From NCBI GenBank assembly GCA_027972325.1, contig JAPMOS010000131.1, positions 1 through 50,000 on the forward strand: a stretch of 50,000 bases of DNA, given 5' to 3'. How positions within the stretch are numbered: position 1 is the stretch's first letter; the number at the start of each line of letters is the position of its first letter. The position numbers were made by a program, and so were the translations under genes. The notes beneath the pieces were generated by a model. That model worked only from the letters and a program-made list of their open reading frames with translations. It ran no database searches and was not told where the DNA came from. The stretch comes from Paratrimastix pyriformis (taxonomy: Eukaryota > Preaxostyla > Paratrimastigidae). Shown here in pieces: positions 49,540 to 50,000 of the stretch.

Positions 49540-49620
49540 TCATCGCCGGTAGTAGTCGGTGTTACCCCGGGACGACCCTCCTTCGTACGAGGAGGCGCGG
49601 CGGCCTCGGTTGCGGTCGGA
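49540..49620 (-). CDS. Last exon of a minus-strand RG/SY-rich protein (partial)
   Basis: An 81-nt exon in phase 0 after a GGGACAG acceptor encodes SDRNRGRRASSYEGGSSR plus NTDYYRR and a TGA. This Arg/Gly/Ser/Tyr-rich ending is common in RNA-binding (RRM or SR-type) proteins, which is only a hint. The preceding intron is full of G/C runs (49636-49665 and 49755-49870). A possible earlier exon near 49924-49950 (IKTANCID) reaches toward the window edge. The rest lies outside. Confidence 0.4.
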   Translation of the reverse strand, partial: SDRNRGRRASSYEGGSSRGNTDYYRR

Positions 49621-49635
49621 CTGTCCCGATGCGTG

Positions 49636-49870
49636 GGGGGGGGGGGGGGGGGGGGGGGGGGAAGTAAGATGAGAGGTGGGTCACCGCAACGGGGTCTGTG
49701 TGCCGGCTGCTGACCCTGTGGCAGGGTGGTGTCGGCGGTGCCGCAGTGGGGTGATGCAGGGGGGGAGGGGGGGGGATGTCGGGGGGTGATGTCGGGGGTG
49801 ATGTCGGGGGGTGATGCCGGGGGGGGGGAGGGGAGGGGGTGATGTCGGGTGATGCAGGGAGTGGTGGGTC
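49636..49870 (+). repeat. Poly-G run and GGGGTGATGTC repeats
   Basis: A run of about 28 G (about 49636-49662) is followed by imperfect GGGGGTGATGTCGG repeats (49770-49860), probably in an intron of the partial right-hand gene. Confidence 0.8.
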
Positions 49871-50000
49871 AATGTCGGGGATGCGCACTGTGCCGGGGGG
49901 GTGGGATGTCACCATCGATGCAGTTTGCAGTCTTGATCTGGCTGCCGGGGAGGAGCAGTGCAGACATCACCACCACGCCGGTCACTGGCCCCATATGGCC

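Overview
This window is nuclear DNA from a GC-rich, intron-dense eukaryote, most likely a free-living protist. The evidence is spliceosomal introns in almost every gene, no bacterial operons, and eukaryotic families: mitochondrial carrier, ARL8 GTPase, FYV7/CCDC59 rRNA-processing factor, F-box-like/LRR proteins, armadillo repeats and a Vps15-like WD40 protein. The large ankyrin protein resembles a family I know from fungi, and the LRR proteins resemble expanded families of some excavates. I cannot place the organism more closely than that (a nucleariid or a Preaxostyla-type flagellate would both fit).

Layout. 1-6995 (+): 3' part of a WD40 gene, possibly Vps15/PIK3R4. 7455-17920 (+): a 20-exon gene for a 2,212-residue ankyrin protein with a nucleotidyltransferase-like N-terminus. 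19968-18079 (-): multi-pass transporter-like protein. 20007-20763 (+): FYV7/CCDC59 homologue. 25872-22135 (-): armadillo protein ending in a poly-cysteine CaaX tail. 27395-26287 (-): His/Ser/Arg-rich low-complexity protein. 27497-29556 (+): class I/II aminotransferase. 29917-31455 (+): mitochondrial carrier. 34038-31963 (-): secreted/type I membrane protein. 34634-36068 (+): multi-pass membrane protein. 39249-36519 (-): F-box-like LRR protein. 39295-41179 (+): GDP-L-fucose synthase. 42093-41345 (-): ARL8 GTPase. 42261-44710 (+): glycogen-binding-like/E-set protein. 45600-44927 (-) and 45980-46567 (+): two small helical proteins. 48995-46596 (-): intronless LRR protein. 49620-49540 (-): last exon of a gene running off the right edge.

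The genes do not form one pathway; neighbours are ordinary housekeeping genes in alternating orientation. What unites them is gene architecture. Exons can be joined with exact phase agreement across most of the window, and this shows an unusual 5' splice site (GT, pyrimidine, any, G, usually GTCCGT/GTCTGT/GTTTGT), a class of very short introns (about 43-50 nt), and long introns filled with micro- and minisatellites based on ATC/GAT, CAC, CCATC and homopolymer C. Several gene pairs are head to head with under 50 bp between start codons. No rRNA, tRNA, CRISPR array or clear transposon was recognised.
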